Shown here: piece after piece, positions 1 through 17,557 of the stretch | Layout of the letters: every line of letters begins with the position of its first letter | How positions within the stretch are numbered: the stretch's first letter is position 1 | From: Ralstonia mannitolilytica | GTDB taxonomy: Bacteria > Pseudomonadota > Gammaproteobacteria > Burkholderiales > Burkholderiaceae | Direction: 5' to 3' | Length of the DNA stretch: 64,000 nucleotides | NCBI RefSeq assembly: GCF_905397375.1 | Contig: NZ_CAJPVG010000010.1 | Location: 1 to 64,000 of the forward strand | The notes under the pieces: generated by a model | What the model was told of the DNA's origin: nothing | The model's database searches: none | The model's input: only the letters and a program-made list of their open reading frames with translations | Program-made: the position numbers and the translations under genes

Positions 1-117
1 CTCTCGGTGATCCCCGTCACCGTTGCCGATGAACGCAAAACACCCAGGCCTCTCCTGCAGCATGAACGAAAAATCCTCCGCCCCCAACGTCGGGTCGATT
101 GTGGCGTCTACGTTTCG
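1..117 (-). pseudogene. C-terminal fragment of an M20D amidohydrolase (hippurate hydrolase type), cut by the window edge
   Basis: Read on the minus strand, about 39 codons match the C-terminal catalytic region of M20D amidohydrolases: a D-P-T-L-G-A-E-D-F-S-F-M-L-Q stretch (the metal-binding Glu-Asp region), then a P-G-C-F-A-F-I-G-N-G-D-G-D-H-R stretch. The protein would continue to the left, outside the window. On the N-terminal side the frame stays open to about position 420, but I see no recognisable M20 sequence there and no convincing start before the tRNA cluster. It therefore looks like a truncated remnant rather than the end of a complete gene. A rearranged but complete gene cannot be excluded. 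Confidence 0.55.
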
Positions 118-386
118 CGCGGGCGCGTTGAGGTGGACCGGCAGGACGGGCGCCTGCCCCCCACGCCGGCGCTGATGTTCGACAAAATGCTGGTGGCGCA
201 TGATCGCCATGCCCACTGGATTGTGCGTGACAGCTCTGCTGTATTCCTGTGCTGTCGTCGCTGTCGCAGGCCCGCTGCTCCATTGCCATTGGAGTTTCTC
301 TCTTGTGGGCCGATGCCCTATCCGCGGCCATTGAGGAATGAAAACGCATTCCGCGGCCGGCCATGCTGGGATTTCATCAAGATTGC
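118..386. other. Non-coding stretch before the tRNA operon
   Basis: I recognise no gene here. Open frames exist on both strands but their translations are Arg/Pro/Cys-rich and resemble no family. It separates the amidohydrolase remnant from the tRNA operon promoter and may be decayed sequence from that lost gene. Confidence 0.4.
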
Positions 387-415
387 TTGACAAGGTGTCC
401 TGATGGTCCCATAAT
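387..415 (+). promoter_or_regulatory. Sigma-70 promoter of the tRNA-tuf operon
   Basis: TTGACA at 387-392 (perfect -35) and CATAAT at 410-415 are separated by 17 bp, 15 bp before tRNA-Tyr. This near-consensus promoter probably drives tRNA-Tyr/Gly/Thr, tuf, tRNA-Trp and perhaps secE-nusG. Strong promoters of this kind are typical of stable-RNA operons. Confidence 0.8.
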
Positions 416-429
416 CGCAAGTTCTCTTC

Positions 430-515
430 GGAGAGGTGCCCGAGTGGCTAAAGGGGGCAGACTGTAAATCTGTTGGCTTACGCCTACGTTGGTTCGAATC
501 CAACCCTCTCCACCA
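430..515 (+). tRNA. tRNA-Tyr(GTA)
   Basis: The acceptor GGAGAGG at 430-436 pairs with CCTCTCC at 505-511, followed by discriminator A and an encoded CCA. The anticodon GTA is at 464-466. The 86-nt length and long variable arm are as expected for a class II tRNA-Tyr. It is the first gene of a tRNA-Tyr/Gly/Thr-tuf unit, the same arrangement as the E. coli tyrU-glyT-thrT-tufB operon. Confidence 0.97.
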
Positions 516-573
516 GAATTAAGCAGTGAGTTCGGTCCGCATGGGCCGAGCGGCAAGGGAAGAAGTAACCCAG

Positions 574-647
574 GCGGGTGTAGCTCAATGGTAGAGCAGA
601 AGCCTTCCAAGCTTACGACGAGGGTTCGATTCCCTTCACCCGCTCCA
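574..647 (+). tRNA. tRNA-Gly(TCC)
   Basis: The acceptor GCGGGTG at 574-580 pairs with CACCCGC at 637-643, then T and an encoded CCA. The loop CTTCCAA places the anticodon TCC at 606-608. The T-arm GGTTCGATTCC is intact. It is the second tRNA of the operon. Confidence 0.97.
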
Positions 648-665
648 TTCGCTGTTAGACGTTTC

Positions 666-740
<75 letters not shown>

Positions 741-780
741 CGCATCCACCACCGCAAATCGCTACCGAGACAGGAGTCGC

Positions 781-1975
<1,195 letters not shown>

Positions 1976-1989
1976 TGCTGTAACTCTTC

Positions 1990-2052
1990 CGTGCGGCTGC
2001 CAACCGGCCGCACGTGAAGTGCCAGAGTGGGGTTGACCGCACGGCAACCCCA
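1990..2052 (+). other. Two hairpins between tuf and tRNA-Trp
   Basis: CGTGCGGC at 1990-1997 pairs with GCCGCACG at 2007-2014. TGGGGTTG at 2028-2035 pairs with CAACCCCA at 2045-2052. Neither is followed by a T-tract, so they look like mRNA processing or 3'-end structures that separate the tuf mRNA from the tRNA rather than full terminators. Confidence 0.5.
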
Positions 2053-2062
2053 AAGCTGTTTT

Positions 2063-2138
2063 AGGGGTATAGCTCAACTGGCAGAGCGTCGGTCTCCAAA
2101 ACCGAAGGTTGGGGGTTCGATTCCCTCTGCCCCTGCCA
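2063..2138 (+). tRNA. tRNA-Trp(CCA)
   Basis: The acceptor AGGGGTA at 2063-2069 pairs with TGCCCCT at 2128-2134 (with a G-T pair), then G and an encoded CCA. The anticodon CCA is at 2096-2098. It sits between tuf and secE, where E. coli has no tRNA. Confidence 0.97.
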
Positions 2139-2195
2139 ATTCATCAGCCGCGTAGCGCGATATGGCGCCACGCGGCTTAGTCTCGTTTGGGAAAC

Positions 2196-2576
2196 ATGGC
2201 CAATCCGAACGTCGAAACCGTCAACACCGCCAGCGGCAAGTGGCTGCTGGTCGTGGCGGTCCTGCTGGTGGTCGCCGGGGTGATCGGTTTTTACCTGCTC
2301 GCACAGCAACCGAGCTATGTCCGCGCAGCCTCGCTGATCGGCGGGCTGGTGCTGGGTGCCGGCGTTGCCCTGGTGTCCGCGCCTGGGCAGAGCTTTATCG
2401 AATTTGCCCGCGAGTCGTACCGCGAAGTTCGCAAGGTCGTCTGGCCGACGCGCAAGGAAGCGGGGCAGATGACCGGTTTGGTGTTCGCCTTTGTGGTGAT
2501 CATGGCTGTGTTCCTCTGGTCTGCGGACAAGCTCATCGAGTGGGTGATCTTCTCGCTCGTGCTGGGCTGGAAATAA
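2196..2576 (+). CDS. secE: Preprotein translocase subunit SecE
   Basis: This 126-residue inner-membrane protein clamps SecY in the SecYEG channel. It has three predicted transmembrane segments (about 13-34, 40-62 and 93-122), the long proteobacterial form. The conserved cytoplasmic amphipathic stretch S-Y-R-E-V-R-K-V-V-W-P-T lies before the last segment. I chose the ATG at 2196 (protein starts MANPN) over an in-frame TTG at 2187. It precedes nusG by 12 bp, the classic secE-nusG pair. Confidence 0.96.
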   Translation: MANPNVETVNTASGKWLLVVAVLLVVAGVIGFYLLAQQPSYVRAASLIGGLVLGAGVALVSAPGQSFIEFARESYREVRKVVWPTRKEAGQMTGLVFAFVVIMAVFLWSADKLIEWVIFSLVLGWK

Positions 2577-2588
2577 TCGGGTGAAGCC

Positions 2589-3173
2589 ATGACGGATAAC
2601 GTAGCGAACGACACGTCGACGGATTCTTCCGCGCCGGCCTCAAAGAAGCGCTGGTATGTCGTGCATGCCTACTCGGGCATGGAGAAGAGTGTGCAACGCG
2701 CGCTGCAGGAGCGCATTGATCGCGAAGGCCTGCAACACCTGTTCGGCCAGATTCTGGTGCCGTCAGAAGAGGTCATGGAGAACAAGAGCGGTCGGAAGAC
2801 TGTCACCGAGCGCCGCCTGTTTCCGGGCTATGTCTTCGTTGAAATGGAGATGACGGATGAAACGTGGCACTTGGTCAAGAACACGTCCAAGGTGACGGGC
2901 TTCATCGGGGGGTCGGGCAACCGGCCCTCGCCGATCTCCAAGGGTGAGGTCGACAAGATCATGGCTCAGATCCAAGAAGGGGTCGAGAAGCCGCGTCCGA
3001 AGACGTTGTTCGAGGTGGGCGAGATGGTGCGCGTGAAGGAGGGCCCGTTCACCGACTTCAACGGCAACGTCGAGGAAGTCAACTACGAGAAGTCGCGCCT
3101 GCGCGTTTCCGTGACGATCTTCGGTCGAGCGACACCGGTCGAGCTCGAGTTCGGCCAGGTCGAAAAGGTATAA
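2589..3173 (+). CDS. nusG: Transcription termination/antitermination factor NusG
   Basis: This 194-residue RNA polymerase elongation factor binds the polymerase clamp through its N-terminal NGN domain (starting KKRWYVVHAYSGME near residue 19) and Rho or ribosomal S10 through its C-terminal KOW domain (VGEMVRVKEGPF near residue 140 to the end). It is adjacent to secE and upstream of rplK, as in most proteobacteria. Confidence 0.97.
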   Translation: MTDNVANDTSTDSSAPASKKRWYVVHAYSGMEKSVQRALQERIDREGLQHLFGQILVPSEEVMENKSGRKTVTERRLFPGYVFVEMEMTDETWHLVKNTSKVTGFIGGSGNRPSPISKGEVDKIMAQIQEGVEKPRPKTLFEVGEMVRVKEGPFTDFNGNVEEVNYEKSRLRVSVTIFGRATPVELEFGQVEKV

Positions 3174-3349
3174 GGAATTCGGTGCGGCGGGGAGAACCCG
3201 TTGTGCCAGTCGCCGGATCCAGCGGATGCGGCGGGCAACGGCGGCAAGGCCGCCTGCGCCAACAGAGGAGCGTCAGTCTTGTGCTGATGCGTTACCACTC
3301 AACAGGATTGCTCTCGCGTTGACGCTTGGCAATCCGGATTGGAGTCAAG

Positions 3350-3781
3350 ATGGCCAAGAAGATTATTGGCTTTATCAAGCTGCAGATCCCGGCTGGTAAA
3401 GCAAATCCGTCCCCGCCCGTCGGCCCGGCCCTGGGTCAGCGCGGTCTGAACATCATGGAGTTCTGCAAGGCGTTCAACGCGCAGACTCAAGGCATGGAAC
3501 CGGGCTTGCCGGTGCCGGTGGTGATCACCGCCTACGCCGACAAGAGCTTCACCTTCGTCATGAAGTCGCCGCCGGCGACCGTGCTCATCAAGAAGGCTGC
3601 TGGCATCCAGAAGGGTTCGTCGAAGCCGCATACCGACAAGGTCGGCAAGATCACCCGCGCCCAGGCTGAAGAGATCGCCAAGGCGAAGAACGCGGACCTG
3701 ACCGCAGCGGATCTCGACGCCGCCGTGCGTACGATCGCCGGCAGCGCCCGTTCGATGGGTATCACGGTGGAGGGCCTGTAA
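3350..3781 (+). CDS. rplK: 50S ribosomal protein L11
   Basis: This 143-residue protein binds 23S rRNA at the GTPase-associated centre. It has the typical N-terminal segment with the PxPP-x-GPALGQRG motif (residues about 20-35) and the C-terminal RNA-binding domain ending IAGSARSMGITVEGL. The ATG at 3350 is chosen because it gives the family start MAKKI and has GGAG at 3341-3344. A 176-bp gap after nusG probably holds a leader or promoter. It lies 2 bp before rplA. Confidence 0.98.
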   Translation: MAKKIIGFIKLQIPAGKANPSPPVGPALGQRGLNIMEFCKAFNAQTQGMEPGLPVPVVITAYADKSFTFVMKSPPATVLIKKAAGIQKGSSKPHTDKVGKITRAQAEEIAKAKNADLTAADLDAAVRTIAGSARSMGITVEGL

Positions 3782-3783
3782 TC

Positions 3784-4479
3784 ATGGCAAAGATTTCGAA
3801 GCGCGTGGCCGCAAACAAGGCCAAGGTGGAGCGCACCAAGTTCTACCCGATCGACGAAGCGCTGAGCCTCGTCAAGGAATGCGCGAGCGCCAAGTTCGAT
3901 GAATCCATCGACGTGGCCGTGCAACTGGGCATCGACGCCAAGAAGTCGGACCAAGTCGTTCGCGGCTCGGTGGTCCTGCCCGCTGGTACTGGCAAGTCGG
4001 TTCGCGTGGCCGTGTTCGCCCAGGGCGACAAGGCTGAGCAAGCCAAGGCGGCTGGCGCAGAGATCGTCGGCATGGAAGACCTGGCTGAGCAGATCAAGGC
4101 TGGCAACATGGATTTCGACGTCGTGATCGCTTCGCCCGACACGATGCGTATCGTCGGTACGCTGGGTCAGATCCTCGGCCCGCGCGGCCTGATGCCGAAC
4201 CCGAAGGTCGGTACCGTGACGCCGGACGTCGCGACCGCCGTGAAGAACGCCAAGGCGGGTCAGGTGCAATTCCGCGTCGACAAGGCCGGGATCGTCCACG
4301 CAACCATCGGCCGCCGCTCGTTTGAGCCGGCTGCTCTGAAGAGCAATCTGGCAGCACTGCTGGATGCGCTGAACAAGGCCAAGCCGGCATCGAGCAAGGG
4401 GGTGTACCTGCGCAAGATCGCCGTCTCGTCGACGATGGGCGTGGGCGTGCGCATCGACCAGGCGACCCTGGCCGCCTGA
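3784..4479 (+). CDS. rplA: 50S ribosomal protein L1
   Basis: This 231-residue protein forms the L1 stalk and helps release E-site tRNA. In E. coli it also represses translation of the L11-L1 mRNA. It has the usual length, with the hallmark G-P-R-G-L-M-P-N-P-K-V-G-T-V loop near residues 133-146. It is coupled to rplK by a 2-bp gap. Confidence 0.98.
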   Translation: MAKISKRVAANKAKVERTKFYPIDEALSLVKECASAKFDESIDVAVQLGIDAKKSDQVVRGSVVLPAGTGKSVRVAVFAQGDKAEQAKAAGAEIVGMEDLAEQIKAGNMDFDVVIASPDTMRIVGTLGQILGPRGLMPNPKVGTVTPDVATAVKNAKAGQVQFRVDKAGIVHATIGRRSFEPAALKSNLAALLDALNKAKPASSKGVYLRKIAVSSTMGVGVRIDQATLAA

Positions 4480-4853
4480 TCGTTCGATCATTCGCGCCGG
4501 GTGACCCGATAACCATCCCGGCGTTTGCTGTTTCTCTGCGTGGCTCCGGCCGCGCGGTCCCTGGCAGCTTCAGGGAAGAACTTTGGGCAGCGGCAGATGT
4601 TTGTACGAACAGACAGATGCCGCTGGTTATCAAAGACCGTTGGCGGTGACGGGCTCCTTGGTTGGAGCCGGCGCCTTAATCGCGACGCGGCGTGGCAACG
4701 CACCGCGCTGCAGCCAACGCAGATGGCGCCCCCGAAGGGAATGAGTGACTTTGGTATTGCCGAAGTGATTTGTGCCAATCGGACGCCGTACTTTTGGACT
4801 GACCGAGGCGACCGCTGCATCCGCGGGAGCCAACGTCGTTTTGGAGCTTAACC
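4480..4853 (+). promoter_or_regulatory. rplJL leader (putative L10 leader) in a 374-bp gap
   Basis: There is no credible gene here. Two strong hairpins are visible: CAGCGGCA at 4588-4595 pairs with TGCCGCTG at 4618-4625, with an inner GTT..AAC pairing. GGCTCC at 4652-4657 pairs with GGAGCC at 4664-4669. In many bacteria the mRNA upstream of rplJ binds the L10-(L7/L12) complex to shut off translation. Position and structure fit that role, but I did not match the Rfam L10 leader consensus base by base. Confidence 0.55.
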
Positions 4854-5354
4854 GTGGCACTCAATCTCGAAGATAAGAAGGCCGTCGTGGCCGAGGTAAC
4901 GGCGCAAGTCGCCAAGGCCTCGACCATCGTCGTTGCTGAATATCGCGGTATCACGGTTGGCGATCTGACCAAGCTGCGTGCGCAAGCACGCCAGCAAGGC
5001 GTCTACCTGCGCGTTCTGAAGAACACGCTGGCTCGCCGCGCTGTGGAAGGCACGCCGTTTGCCGAACTCGCCGAGCAACTGACCGGCCCGCTGATCTACG
5101 GTATTTCCGAAGACGCAGTGGCCCCGGCCAAGGTGCTGAACGATTTCGCCAAGGGCAATGACAAGCTGGTGCTGCGCGCCGGTTCGTACGATGGCAAGGT
5201 GCTCGATGTCAACGGCGTGAAGGCCCTGGCAACGATCCCGAGCCGCGAAGAACTGCTCAGCAAGCTGCTGTTCGTCATGCAGGCGCCGGTGTCGGGCTTC
5301 GCCCGTGCCCTGGCTGCGCTGGCCGAAAAGCAAGGCGAAGGCGCCGCAGCCTAA
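4854..5354 (+). CDS. rplJ: 50S ribosomal protein L10
   Basis: This 166-residue protein forms the base of the ribosomal stalk and holds L7/L12 dimers through its C-terminal helix. It starts with GTG at 4854, giving MALNLEDKKAVVAEV, the family N-terminus. It is followed 64 bp later by rplL. Expression is probably controlled by the long structured leader upstream. Confidence 0.98.
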   Translation: MALNLEDKKAVVAEVTAQVAKASTIVVAEYRGITVGDLTKLRAQARQQGVYLRVLKNTLARRAVEGTPFAELAEQLTGPLIYGISEDAVAPAKVLNDFAKGNDKLVLRAGSYDGKVLDVNGVKALATIPSREELLSKLLFVMQAPVSGFARALAALAEKQGEGAAA

Positions 5355-5418
5355 TCGGCCGCGAATACCTCGCACAGATCGCACGATCGATACCGAATCA
5401 CATTCTGGAGTTATTCAA

Positions 5419-5796
5419 ATGGCAATCACCAAAGACGACATCCTGGAAGCCGTTGGCGCGATGTCCGTGATGGAACTGAACGACCTGGTCAAGGCGTTCG
5501 AAGAGAAGTTTGGCGTGTCGGCAGCTGCAGTGGCAGTGGCCGGCCCGGCTGCTGCTGGCGGCGCCGCTGCTGCGGCGGAAGAGCAAACCGAATTCACCGT
5601 GACGCTGAAGAGCGCCGGCGCGAACAAGGTTGGCGTCATCAAGGCCGTGCGTGAAATCACCGGCCTGGGCCTGAAGGAAGCCAAGGACCTGGTCGATGGC
5701 GCACCGAAGCCCGTGAAGGAAGGCGTCGACAAGAAGACTGCCGACGAGCTGGTGAAGAAGCTGGTGGAAGCCGGCGCGGAAGCCGAAGCCAAGTAA
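5419..5796 (+). CDS. rplL: 50S ribosomal protein L7/L12
   Basis: This 125-residue multicopy stalk protein recruits translational GTPases. The N-terminal dimerisation helix (MAITKDDILEAVGAMSVMEL) is followed by an Ala/Gly-rich hinge near residues 35-52 and the compact C-terminal domain with the K-x-V-R-E-I-T-G-L-G-L-K-E-A-K motif. TGGAG at 5405-5409 supports the ATG at 5419. Confidence 0.98.
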   Translation: MAITKDDILEAVGAMSVMELNDLVKAFEEKFGVSAAAVAVAGPAAAGGAAAAAEEQTEFTVTLKSAGANKVGVIKAVREITGLGLKEAKDLVDGAPKPVKEGVDKKTADELVKKLVEAGAEAEAK

Positions 5797-6238
5797 GTGC
5801 AGGTCTCGCGTGCCGCATCCGGTACGCGACGGAGGCTGGCAAAGGGACATTTCCCGGCGCCAGCCTTTTTGCGCTTGTGGGACCGGTTGTTGAGCGATCC
5901 CGCAATCACGCGATAAGTCGGCTTGGAGTCTCTTTTACCGGATATCCGGTCGCAGGTCTGAGCCAGGCCAGCAGAGGCCAAACATCAGTGGCACACTAGG
6001 CAGTTCGCAGTCCGCTGATGTTTGTCTTCTGAACCGACTGCAGAAGGCAAGTTTGGTCGGGTGCTCCCCCGTCCGTGGCATGCGCTCCATGGGTGCATGT
6101 GCGGGCGGCGCGCGCAGTACCGTCAGCCAGAGGTTGGTAGCGGCCAACCGCCAAATCCCGTCACCAGTCGCTGAACACCTCAAGTGTTGGTCGTGACCTT
6201 CGCCCGTCCGTCTGCGCTTGCGATGATTCGGAGATCCC
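5797..6238 (+). promoter_or_regulatory. rplL-rpoB intergenic region with attenuator and processing-type stems
   Basis: No gene is recognisable in this 442-bp gap. It holds a terminator at 5834-5870, a long-range stem (CAAACATCAG at 5979-5988 with CTGATGTTTG at 6015-6024) and a further hairpin (CTTCTG at 6026-6031 with CAGAAG at 6041-6046). In E. coli the equivalent gap has a partial terminator and an RNase III site, which lowers rpoBC expression relative to the ribosomal proteins. A similar role is inferred here. Confidence 0.55.
5834..5870 (+). terminator. Intrinsic terminator/attenuator after rplL
   Basis: GGCTGGC at 5834-5840 pairs with GCCAGCC at 5859-5865, with an inner GGGA/TCCC pairing, followed directly by TTTTT at 5866-5870. 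It lies 38 bp after the rplL stop and ahead of rpoB, so it probably acts as an attenuator. Confidence 0.75.
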
Positions 6239-10345
<4,107 letters not shown>

Positions 10346-10362
10346 GCGCCGATGCGATGGGG

Positions 10363-10385
10363 GCGCGGCAGCACGATTGCCGCGC
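10363..10385 (+). other. Hairpin between rpoB and rpoC
   Basis: GCGCGGCA at 10363-10370 pairs with TGCCGCGC at 10378-10385 around a 7-nt loop. It has no T-tract, so it is more likely an mRNA stability or processing element than a terminator. Confidence 0.5.
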
Positions 10386-10468
10386 TCCGGTAACAGCAGC
10401 CATTGACGAAGATTTAGGGCCGGTGCCCTGGTAGCCGGGGTGCCAGCCTCAAACTCAAGGAGTTTGGA

Positions 10469-14704
<4,236 letters not shown>

Positions 14705-14729
14705 AGCCAGGCAGCGTCCTTCGCATCAA

Positions 14730-14766
14730 AAGCCCGGCCCCTTTTGGGGTGCCGGGCTTTTTCTTT
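14730..14766 (+). terminator. rpoBC terminator
   Basis: AAAGCCCGGC pairs with GCCGGGCTTT, and a CCCCTTTTGGGG segment forms the apex. A T-rich run follows. It lies 25 bp after the rpoC stop and separates the polymerase operon from the macroglobulin operon. Confidence 0.9.
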
Positions 14767-14991
14767 TGCCCCCGCGGCTCGCATCGCACCGCGGGCATGG
14801 CGCTGCTGGAAGATCGCCGGCACCGGCCAACACCGCTGCACCGTGGCCTCAAACCGGACCGGTGCTGTTGTATTTACCCGTTTTTTCCGCACGTTAACCC
14901 GCCTTAACATGCCTGCCGCTATGATCTCGCGGTTATAGACCGGCACATTCTGCAATCGCCGGCCCTCCTCAGTCTTGCCGACGATTCCTCC
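14767..14991 (+). promoter_or_regulatory. Upstream region of the macroglobulin operon
   Basis: This 225-bp gap must hold the promoter of the following six-gene operon. A TATGAT at 14920-14925 is a possible -10 box, but no good -35 lies 16-18 bp upstream. A GTTAA/TTAAC inverted pair at 14893-14908 overlaps that area. The promoter may be activator-dependent. Confidence 0.35.
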
Positions 14992-16848
14992 ATGAAGCTC
15001 ACACGCAAGCAGATCGCCGCCGGCGCGATTGTCCTGGTGGCTGCCGGTGCGGCAGTGGTGCAGATGGTCTGGCACCCGTTTGGCCGCACGCGCGCGCTGC
15101 ACGCCCGCCAGGTCCAGCTCGACCTGACCTACCCCGATGCGCTCATCGACAGCCAGAGCCTGTCGCAACTGCCGCGCGACGTGCTGCGTGTGCCGCTGCT
15201 GCGCGACGTCCTGACCGAAGATTTCGTCGCCTATTACGAAGGCAACGAAGACCGCCTCTCGGTGGCCGGTGCGCTGCGCCGCCTAGCGTACGAGCAGAAG
15301 CTCGACCTGGCCGAGACCGTGCTCAGGCACGTGTTTGACGAGCCCGCGCGCGTGATGCTGTGGCGCGGCCCGGACGACAAGCTGCGCTACTGGGTGCTCT
15401 CGATGCAGCGCAACGGCCTGGCCAAGGCGCTGGAAGCCGTCGCCACCGTGGCAACGAGCGATGCACAGCTCAGCAAGGTCGCCGATGGGCTGGGCGATTC
15501 GGGCGCGCCGGTCTATGCGCTCAGGCTTTCGGCCACGCGTTCGATCCTGATTGCCAGCAAGGGCGACCGGCTGATCGCGCTGTCCGAGCCGGGCATGCTG
15601 CTGGACAAGGACGGCAAGCCGATTGCCAAGCAGGCGAATGCGCTGGCGGCGCTGTTCTCCGACGATGCGGACAAGCGCAACGTGCAGGGCACGGCGTACG
15701 CGCTGCCCGCGCAGCAGCCGACGGGCCATCACGTTGTGGTGAGCGCCAACTATCTGTCGTTCGGCTATCAGCAGTACTTCCCCGGCATTGAAGCGCTGCG
15801 TTTCGACTTCGGTGCGGGCAAAGACGGCGTGGGCAACGGCTGGCAGAGCGCCGCGCTCATCGACCCGGCCCGGCTTTCTGCGAAGTGGGATAACGCTGGG
15901 CTCTGGCGCGCGCTGCCGTCTGACCCTGCCGCGTGCGCGACGCTGCCGGTCGACTGGAAGGCCGCCGGCACGCTGCTGAAGTCCGTGGCGGGCGATGCCA
16001 AGGAGATCAGCGACGCCGCCGCGCATGTCGGCGGTGCATTTGCGGGCCCGGCGGCTGCGTGCTGGTACGGCAAGTCGTCGCTGGTGGCGCCGTTGTTCGT
16101 GGCGAAGCTGGCATCGGCGTCGCAGGCCGAGGCGGTCAAGCCGGCGCTCGGCGCGCTGTTCGGCCAGATTGTCGGTTCGTACGAAGCCAAGGCGCAGGCC
16201 GACGACAAGTCCGGTCCGTACAAGCGCCTGCCGGTGACGACAAAGCAAGGGCCCGCCAACGCCACGCTGTGGCAGCGCCCGGTCAGCGCGCGCTACGGTA
16301 CAGCGCAATCGGCTGGCGCACCGTTTGCGGCGCAGCTGTCGGCGGATCGCTACTTCCCGGTCACGCTGGCGATTGCGGGTGACGTGGTCGTGTTCTCGCC
16401 GGACGCGCGCCTCGTTGAAGACGCCCTGGCGGTGCTCGCCAAGCGCTTCCCCGCCGTGGCAGATAGCCTGCCGAAGGACAAGACCGATCGCATCGTCCTG
16501 ACGATGACGCCCGCAGCGCTCGCGCCGCTGGTTCGCCGCGAAGCCGGGGCCGCGCTGCCCGCCGATCAGGAAGCGGTGTTCCTGAACGCGGCACAGACGC
16601 ATCTGTTTCCGAAGCTGAAAGCACTGTCGCGGTACGCGCCGGTATCGCTGGCGCTGGACGGCGGTGTGCCGTCGGCGCGCGGCTGGGTGCCCGTGACGTG
16701 GCTGTCGAGCGGCCGCGGTCTGCCTGCCGGTGGCGATGGCACGCCGCCCCCGGCTGACGCAACGGCAGCGCAAGCCCCGTCGGCCGACGCGCCCGCCACA
16801 GTGGCTGCGGCGCCCGCCTCCGAAGACAACACCAGCATGCAGCAATGA
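14992..16848 (+). CDS. yfaA: YfaA/MagF-type DUF2138 protein of the macroglobulin operon
   Basis: This 618-residue protein has an N-terminal hydrophobic segment (about 9-25) that is a membrane anchor or uncleaved signal, followed by a large periplasmic part. It matches the DUF2138 family (E. coli YfaA) by its N-terminal layout (HARQVQLDLTYPDALIDSQS near residue 37) and its genomic place. The end is Ala/Pro-rich and probably disordered. No enzyme motif is visible and its molecular role is unknown. In P. aeruginosa the operon's partners form an inner-membrane complex with the macroglobulin. Its stop overlaps the next start (ATGA). Confidence 0.8.
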   Translation: MKLTRKQIAAGAIVLVAAGAAVVQMVWHPFGRTRALHARQVQLDLTYPDALIDSQSLSQLPRDVLRVPLLRDVLTEDFVAYYEGNEDRLSVAGALRRLAYEQKLDLAETVLRHVFDEPARVMLWRGPDDKLRYWVLSMQRNGLAKALEAVATVATSDAQLSKVADGLGDSGAPVYALRLSATRSILIASKGDRLIALSEPGMLLDKDGKPIAKQANALAALFSDDADKRNVQGTAYALPAQQPTGHHVVVSANYLSFGYQQYFPGIEALRFDFGAGKDGVGNGWQSAALIDPARLSAKWDNAGLWRALPSDPAACATLPVDWKAAGTLLKSVAGDAKEISDAAAHVGGAFAGPAAACWYGKSSLVAPLFVAKLASASQAEAVKPALGALFGQIVGSYEAKAQADDKSGPYKRLPVTTKQGPANATLWQRPVSARYGTAQSAGAPFAAQLSADRYFPVTLAIAGDVVVFSPDARLVEDALAVLAKRFPAVADSLPKDKTDRIVLTMTPAALAPLVRREAGAALPADQEAVFLNAAQTHLFPKLKALSRYAPVSLALDGGVPSARGWVPVTWLSSGRGLPAGGDGTPPPADATAAQAPSADAPATVAAAPASEDNTSMQQ

Positions 16849-17549
16849 CGTTGCGCGCCCAGGCCGCCGCGTTGAACCGCCGCCGTTGGTTGACGGCGGC
16901 GGGCGCCTGCCTGCTCGCTCCGTCTGTGCATGCGCTGTCGGGCTGGGCCGACACGGCTCCGGCGGATGCCGATGCCCTTACGGCGGACCAATCGAGCGTG
17001 TTTCGCGCGTGGTTCGTTCGCATCGTCAACGAGCAGCTTCGCCAAGGCCCGACCCCGCGCTGGACGCACCGTGACTGCGCCGGCCTCGTGCGCTTTGCCG
17101 CCGGCGAGGCGCTGCGCCCCCACGACGCCCGCTGGCTGCGCGCCAACGGCATGCGCGATGCGGAATCCACACGGCAACTGCCGCCCGAGCTGAATCTCAC
17201 GCCCGCCCAACGCACGCTTACGCAGCGGTGGGCACGCTTCGATGGCAGCACCGGCGCGTATGTCTCGGCGCTGGGGCTCATCCAGCAGAACAGCCGCTTC
17301 ATCGCCAAGGACGTCAACCAGGCGCTCCCGGGCGATCTGCTCTTCTTCGATCAAGGCGACGACCAGCATCTGATGATCTGGATGGATCGCTACATCGCTT
17401 ACCACACCGGCACCGTCACCCGCACCGACAACGGCCTGCGCGCGGTCCCGGTTTCTGAACTGATGCAATGGAAAGACTCGCGCTGGCAGCCGCAGAGCGG
17501 CAACCCCAACTTCATCGGCGTGTTTCGTCTGGCCTTTTTGACACGGTAG
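16845..17549 (+). CDS. yfaT: YfaT/MagE-type DUF1175 secreted protein with NlpC/P60-like pattern
   Basis: This 234-residue protein has a twin-arginine-like N-terminus (R-R-R-W-L-T-A-A-G-A, residues 12-21) ending in a VHA cleavage site near residue 30, so it is exported. Position in the operon assigns it to DUF1175 (E. coli YfaT). My own reading finds an NlpC/P60-like layout: D-C-A-G-L-V with Cys78, then L-P-G-D-L-L-F-F before His175 and Y-H at 186-187. This could mean a cell-wall peptidase or amidase fold. The ATG overlaps the yfaA stop by 4 bp, and yfaS follows after 8 bp. Confidence 0.75.
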   Translation: MTLRAQAAALNRRRWLTAAGACLLAPSVHALSGWADTAPADADALTADQSSVFRAWFVRIVNEQLRQGPTPRWTHRDCAGLVRFAAGEALRPHDARWLRANGMRDAESTRQLPPELNLTPAQRTLTQRWARFDGSTGAYVSALGLIQQNSRFIAKDVNQALPGDLLFFDQGDDQHLMIWMDRYIAYHTGTVTRTDNGLRAVPVSELMQWKDSRWQPQSGNPNFIGVFRLAFLTR

Positions 17550-17557
17550 AAAAACGC

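Noticed and set aside
7..390. A 127-codon plus-strand frame at the left edge
   Set aside because: It is antisense to the M20D remnant, has no ribosome binding site and no recognisable sequence.
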